The notes below the pieces were generated by a model. That model saw nothing but the letters and a program-made list of their open reading frames with translations. It did not search any database and had not been told where the DNA came from. From contig NC_084933.1 of assembly GCF_958298935.1 (NCBI RefSeq), forward strand, positions 11,887,001-11,951,000: 64,000 bases of DNA, written 5' to 3'. This DNA comes from Phragmites australis. Taxonomy: Eukaryota > Streptophyta > Magnoliopsida > Poales > Poaceae. Both the position numbers and the translations under genes were made by a program. Positions 49,501-59,789 of the stretch are shown piece by piece. The stretch's first letter is position 1. Each line of letters starts with the position of its first letter.

Positions 49501-49589
49501 CGCGTGGCGTTGACCATTGGACCGCACCACTGGATCTGAACGAACGGTGGATGGGAGGGGAGCCGCACGAATCTCAGCGCAGACCCCAG

Positions 49590-49889
49590 GCTGCCCAGCC
49601 ATCCGTCCCTCTCAAAAACACTCCCGCACAGTCGCCGCACTACAGCCCTAAGCCCCTAAGCAAACCATCGCCCTCCTCCTCCCTCCTCTCTCTTCAGTCT
49701 TCCCCCTTCCACTGGCGGCGGCGAGCCCCGAGGCGACCACCTGTCCACCGACGAGCCGGCGACTCCCGCCTTGCCCCGGGGTCTCGCGCCACCGGCCACC
49801 CCTCCCCCGACGAGCGAGCGCGCTCGGGCGCCCTTCCTTTCCGCCGGGAGCGCGCGACGCGGCGCCTCTCGTCCTCCCCGTGCCGTCAG
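49590..49889 (+). other. SPT16: Non-coding first exon of SPT16
   Basis: C-rich leader ending CCGTCAG with a GTAAGG donor at 49890. The intron ends TTCTGCAG at 53828, 32 nt before the SPT16 ATG. The long ORFs on both strands here (for example 49648-50060) are compositional. The 5' limit is approximate. Inferred from splice signals and position. Confidence 0.6.
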
Positions 49890-51336
49890 GTAAGGAAACC
49901 CTAGCCGTGCTCGCTTGCACGCGTTGCTCGATTTCGTTCCCGCGGGATCTCCTTCCACGCCGTGATCCCTCGAATCCGAACCCTTGCTTGCGGGATGTTT
50001 GCTCCAATCCGTCCGGATTTGCCTGCTGCGTTGCGGGGTACTGGTTGCATCAAAGTCCAAAATTTTTGGGGTTCGGTTCAGCCGATGCCCCCGGCGCGGG
50101 GCGTCAGGGTGCGTCAGCCGCTGGGTGGGGTGGTAGGCCGTGCGTACAAGCGACCCTAGACCCAGCTGGCGGTGTAGAATGGGGAAATTTCTGCGATTTC
50201 CATTAGCCCTGTAGGTGATGCTTGCTCCCAGGGCTGGTAAGCACGGTCCATTTGGTCGAGGTTCTGGAGCGATAGATGTTCTCTCAGGGTGGAGAGTTTT
50301 TTTTCAGGTGCAAGGAGGTGCATGCTAGATCCGATGTGTGGCGGGAGTCAGCCTGCCAGATTTGGTGGGGTGGGGCGACTCACCGTGTGTGTCACAGTGT
50401 TTGTAGACAAAGCTGTAAGAGTTCTCGCTGTTTCAGGTGTGCGCCACTTGCGACGTTCGTTTCTAGTCGGTAAGGCGTGCGGTGCTTTAAGCAGCGGTTA
50501 CCTAAAAAATCGCTGTGACAGGTATGGTTAATTTGAAAGGCAATATGTTATTACGCACTAGACATCTTTTTAAGGAAACTGCATGACATGTTTTGGTGCT
50601 TGTCCACCGCTAGTTTATTAAATATGGTCTTGATTTTTAGGAATGTGGTTATGGCACTTGAAACACTGTAACATGAATTATATCTAAAATATCCCAGCTG
50701 CTGTCAGTTATCTCAGCCATTATATCATGATCTGTAAATACATTTTTGATGTCTGCCCATTACACGGAAGTGGTTATGGGTGATATGATATCTACAATAT
50801 GGTGTCATCCTAAAAATGAAAACATATGTGGTTCTCTGTGTTATGATTGTTCATTCATCAGTGCCTCAAAAGTCAAAACACTGGATTGCTGAAATGCACA
50901 TGCGAAGCATTTTTTACCACAATAGCTTATAGAGGCAATATTGCAGGAACAACACTTCATCCATATTTTTGCATGTTTATTAAAGTAATGAATCCAAGGG
51001 CTGTAGTACATTTGTTGCCAATCATGCTTAAGTGTTAATACCACCTAGTGTTTTATAGGTGCACGCCAAGGACATCAAGATGATGTATGTACAAGTAGGT
51101 ACAAAAGAATTTGGGAAGTTCACTTGCTTTTTTTTTTTCTATAATAAATTAGTGAATTTGCGTTTTTAATTTTGGGGAGTCAGATAGGTAGTGCAAACAT
51201 TATTTCCAGATATTTCTTCATGCAACTGAAACTGCCAGGGAAAGATGATGTGACTCTGTAATGTCCACCACACTATTATCTGTAGTCGATGTCGCAAGCT
51301 ATACATACATAACTAACAGTAAATCAATTATCAGTT

Positions 51337-51340
<4 letters not shown>

Positions 51341-51368
<28 letters not shown>
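51341..51368 (+). repeat. (AT)14 microsatellite
   Basis: Uninterrupted AT run immediately before the first GCCTAGGCGC end of the composite element, perhaps its insertion target. Confidence 0.9.
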
Positions 51369-51371
<3 letters not shown>

Positions 51372-52908
51372 TAGGCGCACTGTAGTTTACTATTGCATTA
51401 CCCTCAGTTAAGGTCACAAAAGCAGCATAGTTGCGATACACAAGATATGTTAGTTATTACAAATATATATGGTCGTAACTCGGTATCTTTTCTAGTCATA
51501 ATTATGTACTTTTTGTCATATGATCGTAACTTATTCACCTCTGCACACATCCCAGTTACGATCCAAAAAACAGTATAGTTACGATTCACAAGATATGTCA
51601 ATTGCGATCCATATAGTTGTGATCGTAACTATCCACAAGATAAATCAGTATAGTTGCGATCGTAACTGACTATTTTCTTAATCATAACTGACAATTTTTT
51701 GAGTTGTAACTGGGGGTGGTGCAACAGTGAACTACAGTGCGCCTAGGCGCAGAATAGACTCGCCGTATACACACACGCTAGCCTCCCTCCCGCCCGTCAC
51801 CAACCGAGCCGACCTTCCTCCCGTGCGCCCCCGACCAGCTTCAACGCGTGCCCAACCGACGTCTACGTCAGCCATGTTTTAAATAGTTAGGCTGACGACT
51901 TGCAACCTCGCTATGCATATACTTGTAACCACTATGTGTCTGTAGTTGCAACTAATCGCTTCTAAAAGGTGGGAACTCGCTCTGTGCCTGTAGTTACGAA
52001 CACCCTATGCTTGTAGTTGTAACTCCTCTATACAAGAAGTTGCAATTGGTTGCAAATCGCTGCATATAATTGTAACCACTATGTCTGTAGTTGCAACTAA
52101 AAGTTGCAATCACTCTATACTAAATGTAGTAACTCATCTATGCACGTAGTTATAGCCAGTTGCAATCGTTGCTCAAAGGTGGGGATGCGCTCTATACCTG
52201 TAGTTGCAATCAACCTATGCTTGTACTTGTAACTAATCTATGCAAGAAGTTGCAATTAGTTGCAAATTACTGCTTGTTCTCCAGTGGGACTGCGGGGTCG
52301 GCGGGTGTGAGCGCGCTCGGGTTGCGGGTGGCGCTAGCTCGGTCCGTGGGGTTGGTGCGTGTGTCAGCGCTTGGTTGGCTGCTTGGTCGGGCGTGCGCTA
52401 GACCCATGCGCATTCTGCAGGTTCTGCGCGTACCTGCAGAATATACATACAATATGCATATGTATATACGACGAGTCTATTCTGTGTTTAGACGCACTAT
52501 AGTTCACTGTTGCGTCACTCCCAGTTACAACTCAAAAAACTGTCAGTTACGACTAAGAAAATAATCAGTTACGACATCATAGGTAGTTGAGTTACGATCA
52601 CATAACAAAAGGTATATAATTACGATTAGAGGAGGTATCCGAGTTACGATCATATATATTTATAGTAACTGACCTATCTTGTGGATCGCAACTATACTGC
52701 TTTGGGGATCGTAACTAGGGGTGTGCGTAGAAGTGAACAAGTTACGATCACATGACAAAAAGTACATAATTACGACTAGAGAAGGTATTCGAGTTACGAC
52801 ACACATATATTTGTCGTAACCGACATACCTTGTTGATCGCAACTATACTGCTTTTTGGATTGTAACTGGGGATGTGCGCAAAGGTGAACTACATTGCACC
52901 TAGGCACA
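51369..52908. mobile_element. Composite inverted-repeat DNA element in the SPT16 leader intron
   Basis: Ends of the form GCCTAGGCGCACTGTAGTTT (51369) and GTGAACTACA...CCTAGG are repeated. Sub-element 1 is about 51369-51751, closing with GAACTACAGTGCGCCTAGGC. Sub-element 2 is about 52485-52908, opening GACGCACTATAGTTCACTG and closing GTGAACTACATTGCACCTAG. The spacer (51752-52484) is itself bordered by AGAATAGACTCG and its inverse CGAGTCTATTCT. Both sub-elements carry GTTACGATC/GATCGTAAC words in both orientations. There is no transposase. It looks like two related non-autonomous elements in inverse arrangement, or one large element with internal duplication. Confidence 0.6.
52565..52880. repeat. 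~150-bp tandem duplication in sub-element 2
   Basis: GAGTTACGATCACATAACAAAA...GCAACTATACTGCTTT...GTGTGCG (from about 52590) is repeated at 52738-52878 with GTTACGATCACATGACAAAA...GCAACTATACTGCTTT...GATGTGCG. Confidence 0.7.
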
Positions 52909-52949
52909 TAATAGATATACAATAGACACACATATATATATGGTCGTAA

Positions 52950-53005
<56 letters not shown>
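52950..53005 (+). repeat. (CT)n(TA)n compound microsatellite
   Basis: A CT run (52950-52972) passes directly into a TA run (52973-53005). Confidence 0.92.
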
Positions 53006-53007
<2 letters not shown>

Positions 53008-53860
53008 CACATTATTGTATTATAACATGAAAATGGATACATATTGTGAAAAAATATGCTGTATGAACATGATCATTATGATAAAAAATGTGGTTGTACG
53101 GTTTGCTCTTTATTTTTTATACAGTTTATCCCTCCATCATTAGTTTTTGCTCTTTAATATGCTTGATTTGTAACTGTGATTAGGATGACTTTTTCGTTGG
53201 GAAACATGGCAGCATTAGGTGTGATGACTGAAGATTTTTAAAATCTAATGTTACTCGACTACCACAGATGATTGTCTACCTCAATTTGGAGCAATGAAGG
53301 CCTTTTATTTGTTTTTTTATTTTAATGGATGAAACAACTATTTTATTAATTGTTTCATAGTCCACCAAGGTCCCATTTGGGTGAAGTAAATCCTAATGAT
53401 TTGGATCCTGATTCCCATATCCAAACTAGCCTGTAGCAGTTGATATACTTTTGAGATTGCAAGTATGGACTAAGGAAATATCTGTTTGATTTATTTTAAA
53501 AGAAATTAACCAATGTGACTGTTGTTTGGGTGTTATTGGAACCATGATTTCTTCTTGTGACAATAGCAAAATCCATAATAATTGAATCTGCTTGTAAGCC
53601 TTGTTCTCAGGGAAAAATATTACGATACGCATTGACAATTTGGCATTCTGTATTCAATTTGACATTCTGTATTATGGCTTTGTCCTTTTTGTCTGTTCAT
53701 TTTTTGTCCTGAGTTTCAAATATTTTCCTCATGCTCATAATTCCAGAGCATTGTTTTCTGATAGGATAAACTAGTAATTTTGAAACAGTTTCAGTAGACT
53801 AACTTTGGATCAATCATCTTTTCTGCAGTTGGCTAGGTTAATGTGAGCTTCTTGATAAAG

Positions 53861-56800
53861 ATGGCTGATAACGCAAAGGTACATCCTGGATCTGGAGACT
53901 ATACAATCAATCTAGAGAACTTCAGTAAGCGGCTGAAGGTATTCTATGACCATTGGAAAGAACACAAGTCTGATCTTTGGGGTTCTTCTGATGCTATTGC
54001 CATTGCTACCCCACCTCCTTCTGAGGATCTTCGTTATTTGAAATCCTCAGCTCTGGATATCTGGTTACTCGGATATGAATTCCCGGAAACCATACTTGTC
54101 TTCACGCACAAGCAGATACATGTCTTATGCAGCCAGAAGAAAGCAAATCTCATCGGGACTCTCAAGAAGGCTGCAAATGAGGCTGCTGGTGCTGACATTG
54201 TCTTGCATGTGAAAGCTAAGAATGGGGATGGTGCCGACTTGATGGATGACATATTGCATGCTGTCCGTAATCAGTCGAAATCAGACAATCCGATTGTTGG
54301 GCACATTGCAAAAGAGGCACCTGAGGGTAAGCTTCTTGAAACATGGGCGGACAAGTTATCTGGGTCATCTGTCCGACTTACAGATGTAACATATGGTTTC
54401 TCTGAGCTTTTTGCTGTGAAGGATTCCACAGAGATCACATGTGTGAAGAAGGCTGCTTACTTAACTTCATCTGTACTGAAAAATTTTGTGGTTCCAAAGT
54501 TGGAGAAGGTTATTGATGAGGAGAAGAAAATCTCGCACTCTTCATTGATGGATGACACAGAGAAGGCTATTCTTGATCCTCTGAAGGTCAAGGTGAAGCT
54601 GAAGGCTGAAAATGTTGATATATGCTATCCTCCAGTCTTTCAAAGTGGGGGAAAGTTTGATCTCAAGCCTGGTGCCTCTAGCAATGATGACTCTCTCTAC
54701 TATGATTCGGCAAGTGTTATCATCTGTGCAATTGGGTCCAAATACAGTAGCTATTGTTCAAATGTTGCCCGAACATATCTGATAGATGCCACCCCTACGC
54801 AGAGTAAGGCATATGAGACCCTTCTGAAAGCTCATGAAGCTGCTGTAGAAGCATTGAAACCAGGCAATCAGATGAGTGCGGTTTATCATGCTGCAGTGGC
54901 AGTTGTTGAGAGAGATGCCCCTGAACTACTTCCTAATCTAACAAAGTCAGCTGGAACTGGAATAGGCCTCGAATTCCGAGAATCTGGCTTAAATCTGAAT
55001 GCCAAGAACGATCGTCCGATAAAACAGGGAATGATTTTCAATGTCTCCCTTGGTTTGCATAATGTCCAGGCAGAGACCACCAATGAGAAGACAAAGCAGT
55101 TTTCACTGTTATTAGCTGACACGGTTTTGGTTAGTGAAAAAGGATATGATATCTTAACAGCACCTTGCTCCAAGGCTGTTAAGGATGTTGCATATTCGTT
55201 CAATGAAGATGAGGAAGATGTTCCTGTGGTGAAGGTAGAGGCGAAGACCACCGAGGTGGTGCCAACCAAGGCAACACTCAGGTCAGACAACCAGGAGATG
55301 TCCAAGGAAGAGCTCCGGAGACAGCACCAGGCTGAACTTGCTCGTCAAAAGAATGAAGAGATTGCTAGAAGGCTTGCTGGGGGTTCTGGTTCTGGTGAGG
55401 GACGTGGTCCCGCGAGGGCCTCAAATGAGCTTGTTGCATACAAGAATGTTAATGATGTACCATATGCAAGAGAGTTGGTGATACAGGTAGATCAGAAGAA
55501 TGAAGCTGTCCTGTTACCTATTTATGGCAGCATGGTTCCTTTCCATGTTTCTACCATTAAGAGTGTGACAAGCCACCAGGACAACCGCACCTGCACTATC
55601 CGCGTTTTCTTCAACGTGCCTGGCATGCCATTCTCAAATGATAACAAGCTGAATTCTCAAGGTGCTATCTACTTGAAAGAAATTACATTCCGCTCGAAAG
55701 ATCCACGGCATAGCAGTGAAGTTGTTCAGCATATCAAAACATTGAGGAGGCAAGTTGCTTCAAGGGAGTCAGAGAGAGCTGAAAGGGCAACCCTTGTTAC
55801 CCAGGAGAAACTACAGATGGGAAACAACAGAATGAAGATGATGAGACTTTCTGATGTGTGGATACGGCCTGCATTTGGTGGTCGTGGGAGAAAGCTTACA
55901 GGAAATCTTGAGGCACATTTCAATGGTTTCAGGTACTCTACGTCAAGGGCTGATGAGCGAGTGGACATCATGTTCGGGAATATAAAGCATGCCTTTTTCC
56001 AGCCTGCAGAAAAAGAAATGATTACCCTCCTTCATTTCCATTTGCACAATCATATCATGGTTGGAAACAAGAAGACAAAGGATGTCCAGTTTTATGTTGA
56101 AGTGATGGATGTTGTCCAGACTCTTGGTGGCAGTAGGAGGTCGGCACTTGATCCTGATGAGATTGAAGAAGAGCAGCGTGAGAGGGATCGAAAGAACAGA
56201 ATAAACATGGATTTCCAGAACTTTGTGAACAAGGTTAATGACCACTGGTCACAGCCACAGTTGAAAGGGATGGATCTGGAGTTTGATGTCCCTCTTAGAG
56301 AGCTTGGGTTTCATGGGGTTCCATATAAAGCTTCAGCTTTCATCATTCCAACTTCTACTTGTTTGGTTGAGCTGATTGAGACTCCCTTCCTGGTGGTGAG
56401 CCTGAGTGAGATAGAGATTGTTAATCTGGAGAGGGTGGGTTTTGGAACGAAGAATTTTGACATGGCTATTGTGTTTAAGGACTTTAAGAAGGATGTCCTT
56501 CGCATCGATTCCATTCCTTCGACATCTCTTGATGCGATAAAGGAGTGGCTGGACACAACCGACCTCAAGTACTACGAGAGCAGGCTGAACCTGAACTGGC
56601 GTCCTATTCTGAAAACCATCATTGACGATCCACAAAAGTTCATCGATGATGGTGGTTGGGAGTTCTTGAATATGGAGGCGAGTGACTCTGAGACTGAGGA
56701 AACAGGGGAATCAGACCAGGGTTACGAGCCCTCTGATGCTGAACCTGAGTCTGAATCAGAAGATGATGACTCCGACAGTGAGTCCTTGGTGGAATCAGAC

Positions 56801-57022
56801 GACGATGACGAGGAGTCCGATGAAAACTCGGAGGAGGAGAAGGGCAAGACCTGGGAGGAGCTGGAACGCGAGGCGAGCAATGCGGACCGGGAGAACGGCG
56901 CTGAGTCAGACAGCGAAGAGGAGAGGAGGCGCCGCAAGGTGAAAACCTTCAGCAAGTCCCGTGCACCGGAGCGCAGCAGCTTCAAGGGTGTGCCGCCCTC
57001 GAAGAAGCCAAAGTTCAGGTGA
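53861..57022 (+). CDS. SPT16: FACT complex subunit SPT16
   Basis: A single open exon encodes 1053 residues, the usual plant SPT16 length. The start is ATG at 53861 (MADNAKVHPGSGDYTINLENF); the frame is open 18 nt further upstream, but only from a GTG. SPT16 with SSRP1 forms FACT, which removes and redeposits H2A-H2B dimers during transcription and replication in the nucleus. Domains by position: N-lobe about 15-170 (SALDIWLLGYEFPETILVF), aminopeptidase-like M24 fold about 175-430 (catalytically dead in this family), a charged linker (MSKEELRRQHQAELARQKNE near 475), the dimerisation/middle part from about 523 (ELVAYKNVNDVPYARELVIQ), the Rtt106-like double-PH region to about 930 (VELIETPFLVVSLSEIEIVN near 835), an acidic Glu/Asp/Ser tail (about 940-1015), and a basic end (PSKKPKFR). 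There is no lesion. Acidic and basic tails are the histone-binding and nuclear-import parts known for the family. Confidence 0.97.
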   Translation: MADNAKVHPGSGDYTINLENFSKRLKVFYDHWKEHKSDLWGSSDAIAIATPPPSEDLRYLKSSALDIWLLGYEFPETILVFTHKQIHVLCSQKKANLIGTLKKAANEAAGADIVLHVKAKNGDGADLMDDILHAVRNQSKSDNPIVGHIAKEAPEGKLLETWADKLSGSSVRLTDVTYGFSELFAVKDSTEITCVKKAAYLTSSVLKNFVVPKLEKVIDEEKKISHSSLMDDTEKAILDPLKVKVKLKAENVDICYPPVFQSGGKFDLKPGASSNDDSLYYDSASVIICAIGSKYSSYCSNVARTYLIDATPTQSKAYETLLKAHEAAVEALKPGNQMSAVYHAAVAVVERDAPELLPNLTKSAGTGIGLEFRESGLNLNAKNDRPIKQGMIFNVSLGLHNVQAETTNEKTKQFSLLLADTVLVSEKGYDILTAPCSKAVKDVAYSFNEDEEDVPVVKVEAKTTEVVPTKATLRSDNQEMSKEELRRQHQAELARQKNEEIARRLAGGSGSGEGRGPARASNELVAYKNVNDVPYARELVIQVDQKNEAVLLPIYGSMVPFHVSTIKSVTSHQDNRTCTIRVFFNVPGMPFSNDNKLNSQGAIYLKEITFRSKDPRHSSEVVQHIKTLRRQVASRESERAERATLVTQEKLQMGNNRMKMMRLSDVWIRPAFGGRGRKLTGNLEAHFNGFRYSTSRADERVDIMFGNIKHAFFQPAEKEMITLLHFHLHNHIMVGNKKTKDVQFYVEVMDVVQTLGGSRRSALDPDEIEEEQRERDRKNRINMDFQNFVNKVNDHWSQPQLKGMDLEFDVPLRELGFHGVPYKASAFIIPTSTCLVELIETPFLVVSLSEIEIVNLERVGFGTKNFDMAIVFKDFKKDVLRIDSIPSTSLDAIKEWLDTTDLKYYESRLNLNWRPILKTIIDDPQKFIDDGGWEFLNMEASDSETEETGESDQGYEPSDAEPESESEDDDSDSESLVESDDDDEESDENSEEEKGKTWEELEREASNADRENGAESDSEEERRRRKVKTFSKSRAPERSSFKGVPPSKKPKFR

Positions 57023-57660
57023 ACTGCACAGCAGTTGCTGCGGCGTGGGTGCTTTCTGAATCACTCCTTCGGGAGCCATGGTATGGCTGTAGTCAGGGGC
57101 GGCCTTAGCATATGGACATGGGATTTTTGGCCAAACAATTGCAATGTTAGGGGTACGATAAATGTATGTTATGGATTTTCAGTTGTTGTATGGAACAATT
57201 TCGGTGACTCTGTACACTTAATCTCATCTGCCGCTGCTGATCATGCGATGTGTGTGGACGAGCACAGGCAGCGAGAAGCTTTTGTGCCACTCGGTTCTAT
57301 GTGATCTGTCTCCCCTTCGCTGTGCTTAAGTGATTAGGCTGAGGTAAGGCGGTGGGAGGCAGGAACGTCAAGCGCTAGCGCCAGCTGCGACATGGCTTGT
57401 ATTGCAATGTACGCCCGATGCTTCCAAATTTGTCCTCTTTGTTAAAATCCAAGCTGATCAACGTCAGCTGCTTGCAGTTACTTGTACCTGTTGATGAATG
57501 GACCTTCATTCGAAAGGGTTGTCTTTCAAATGGATATTCCATTATCAATGAAAGAAATAGTTTGAATCTGTGTTTGTCTACTACTACTCTTTGCAATCCA
57601 ATCGTTAACATGTTATCACACACTTGAATCTCCACGAGTGATCAATGAATAAACACCGGA
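57023..57660 (+). other. SPT16: SPT16 3' UTR and flank
   Basis: Non-coding sequence after the stop. AATAAA occurs at 57648-57653 and could serve polyadenylation, although a nearer weaker signal is also possible. Confidence 0.4.
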
Positions 57661-58799
57661 GGCACGAAGGTCTCCATCATAGGTGAGAAATGGCAAGGAT
57701 GAATTTATCTTCGATTGTTGTCGTTCTTTGTGTCCTGCATTAGGTAGGTCATCGTCGCCATGATCTTCGTCGAATGATGGTTGGTGTCGCCACTGTGCTC
57801 CTACGGATTGTGGCCACCGTGGCTGCCGCTCCCACAGACGTGGAGGCCGTGACCCACGCATGCCTCGCCGTCCTCTGGTGGTGAGGCACCACGCCAGCCC
57901 AAGCCACGTACCTCCAACCTCGACCCCACTCGGCGATAATGCCCCTCAACGCGCACAAGTCCACGCCTACTGTCCCGTGCACAGCTTCGCGTTGTTCATG
58001 TACACGCCGACGACACGCTCGGCTTCCCGTCGCTAATGGAGGTTGACGTCCACGTCGATACCGAATCAACACTCCCTTCCTCGATACCTGCGCTGACCGC
58101 TCCGTAAATAGCATTACAAAGGTACTATAAACATCATGAAAACTATTTTACAAAAGGTTATCCTAATTTCATAATTATTTTTATTGTAGAGAAAATGTTT
58201 TTGTTGGAATTATTCTACTAAGGAAACACTTTATAGAATTATAAAACTATTAAGCATAATTAAATAAACATATAAAACTTTATTAATCTTTATTAGAAAT
58301 TAATTTCCTATTTATTACTATCTTTAGAATTATTTTTACATTGTAAATCTATTTATTGCGCAACATATAAGCATTATGACGTCATTACAACAAATAAAAA
58401 GAAAACCATGCTGTCTGGGCTTGACTGGGCACGCTGACTGGACATGTTTGGCTGATGTAGCAAGACACCTTAGTGGATTTGCTGACGTGGTAGGGTGAGG
58501 TGGCGTGATGACGTGGCTTCAGTGTTGACCGGACTTATGTTGGACATGTGGCAAACTGGTATTGGCTACCGAAGGGGTATGGTGGTAATCTAATCCCGAC
58601 CGTTGAACTCGGATGGTGGACATGTGTGAAGGGGGTCTGTATCCCCTTCTTCCCTAGCTGGACCTAGAAAATAAGTGCTAGGTGTGGTCAAGCCTTCATC
58701 GACAAGGTGGCATAGTCGTCTAGCTCATACCTCGTTTCAGATTGTTCATTAATTCATTAGTAAGAATAATCTTGTTCTAGCGAGACTAGTGAGGAGTAA
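57661..58799. other. Intergenic DNA; GC-rich block without recognised gene
   Basis: 57740-58110 is GC-rich and open in two frames (for example - strand 58114-57749), but no family is recognisable. It may be captured or eroded coding sequence. 58130-58370 is AT-rich. 58400-58790 has TGACGTGG-type words and may be leader or LTR sequence of the copia fragment that follows. Confidence 0.35.
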
Positions 58800-59789
58800 G
58801 TTTTTGATATCTATCAACAGGCAAAGAGTCATCAGCTACCTTATCCTAAGTCATCTAGTGTCTCTAGTGTTCCTTTAGAACTTGTTTTCTTTGATGTGTG
58901 GGGTTCCGCTCCAGATTCTTTTGGAAGAAATAAATATTATGTTAGATTTATAGATGACTATAGCAAGTTTACTTGGATATACTTGCTTAAGCATAAGTCA
59001 GAAGTGTTCCAAAAATTCTCTGATTTCCAAGTCTTGTTGAGAAGTCGTTTAGTTGAAAGATAATTTGCCATGCAAACGGATCGGGAAAGGGAATATGAAC
59101 GTCTCAATTCTTTTTTCCAAAAAGTGGGCATAACTCATCTAGCTTCGTGTTCTCACTCTCATCAACAAAATTGTTCTGCTGAGTGTAAGCATCGCCATAT
59201 TGTAGAAGTCGGTCTCTCCTTGCTTGCTCATGCATCTATGGCTCTCAAATTTTGGGATGAAGCCTCTCTTACAACCACTTATCTCATGAATCGCACACCT
59301 AGCAAGGTTATCCAATATACTATGTCCTTAGAGAAGCTATTCCACCAAACACCTAATTACTCCTGTCTCTCCATACTTTTGGGTGTGTGTTGGCCAAATC
59401 TTCGTTGGTACAATGCGCGCGAGCTTCAATTTTGGTCTAAGTGATTTGCTTTTCTTGACTATAGCAACTTGCACAAAGGATTCAAATGTCTAGACATAGC
59501 CACAAGACGTGTCTATATTTCCCGTGACGTGCTTTTTGATGAAGGCATCTTTTCGTTCTCCAAGTTGAATCCAAATGATAGCTCTCATCTTAGGACCAAA
59601 ATTCTTCTTTTGCCTTCAGACTCTGGGGGTGTGTCGAAGGCTAATCCTTCGACTGATATTCCTGCATGTTCTACTGATACTTCTAAAGTTTTTGCAGACA
59701 ATACTTCTGATTTCATGCAAATTAGTTCTGACCGTCATCTCTTCTACCCCAGCTCTGCTGGCAGTGGTGCAGTTGAAACAGAGAATTGA
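58800..59789 (+). pseudogene. Ty1/copia retrotransposon integrase fragment
   Basis: One frame, interrupted only by stops at 59061-59063 and 59442-59444, encodes part of a copia polyprotein. It begins in the zinc-binding pre-integrase region (CQQAKSH is typical; here YQQAKSH). The integrase core follows with LELVFFDVWG, YYVRFIDDYSKFTWIYLL, MQTDREREYERL and HQQNCSAECKHRH, carrying the D, D and E positions. The linker region follows with YSNLHKGFKCLDIATRRVYI. Reverse transcriptase, RNase H and LTRs are absent. The fragment is cut off where LINE sequence begins near 59790. It is not functional. Confidence 0.82.

Larger units (their letters stand above)
49890..53828 (+). other. SPT16: SPT16 5' UTR intron (3.9 kb)
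   Basis: GTAAGG..TGCAG intron lying wholly upstream of the start codon. It carries a composite inverted-repeat element (51369-52908) and AT microsatellites. The first kilobase after the donor has no recognisable feature. Confidence 0.55.

Noticed and set aside
49551..50206. ORFs on both strands in the SPT16 leader
   Set aside because: They lie across the proposed untranslated exon and its donor site and show only composition bias.
53843..53860. Upstream extension of SPT16 by six residues
   Set aside because: It would need a GTG start; the ATG at 53861 gives the family-typical N-terminus.
56682..56985. Other-frame ORFs over the SPT16 acidic tail
   Set aside because: Products of the repetitive acidic codons read in other frames.
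57749..58114. - strand 121-residue ORF
   Set aside because: GC-rich but with no recognisable motif, start context or neighbouring exon; kept only as an unassigned block.
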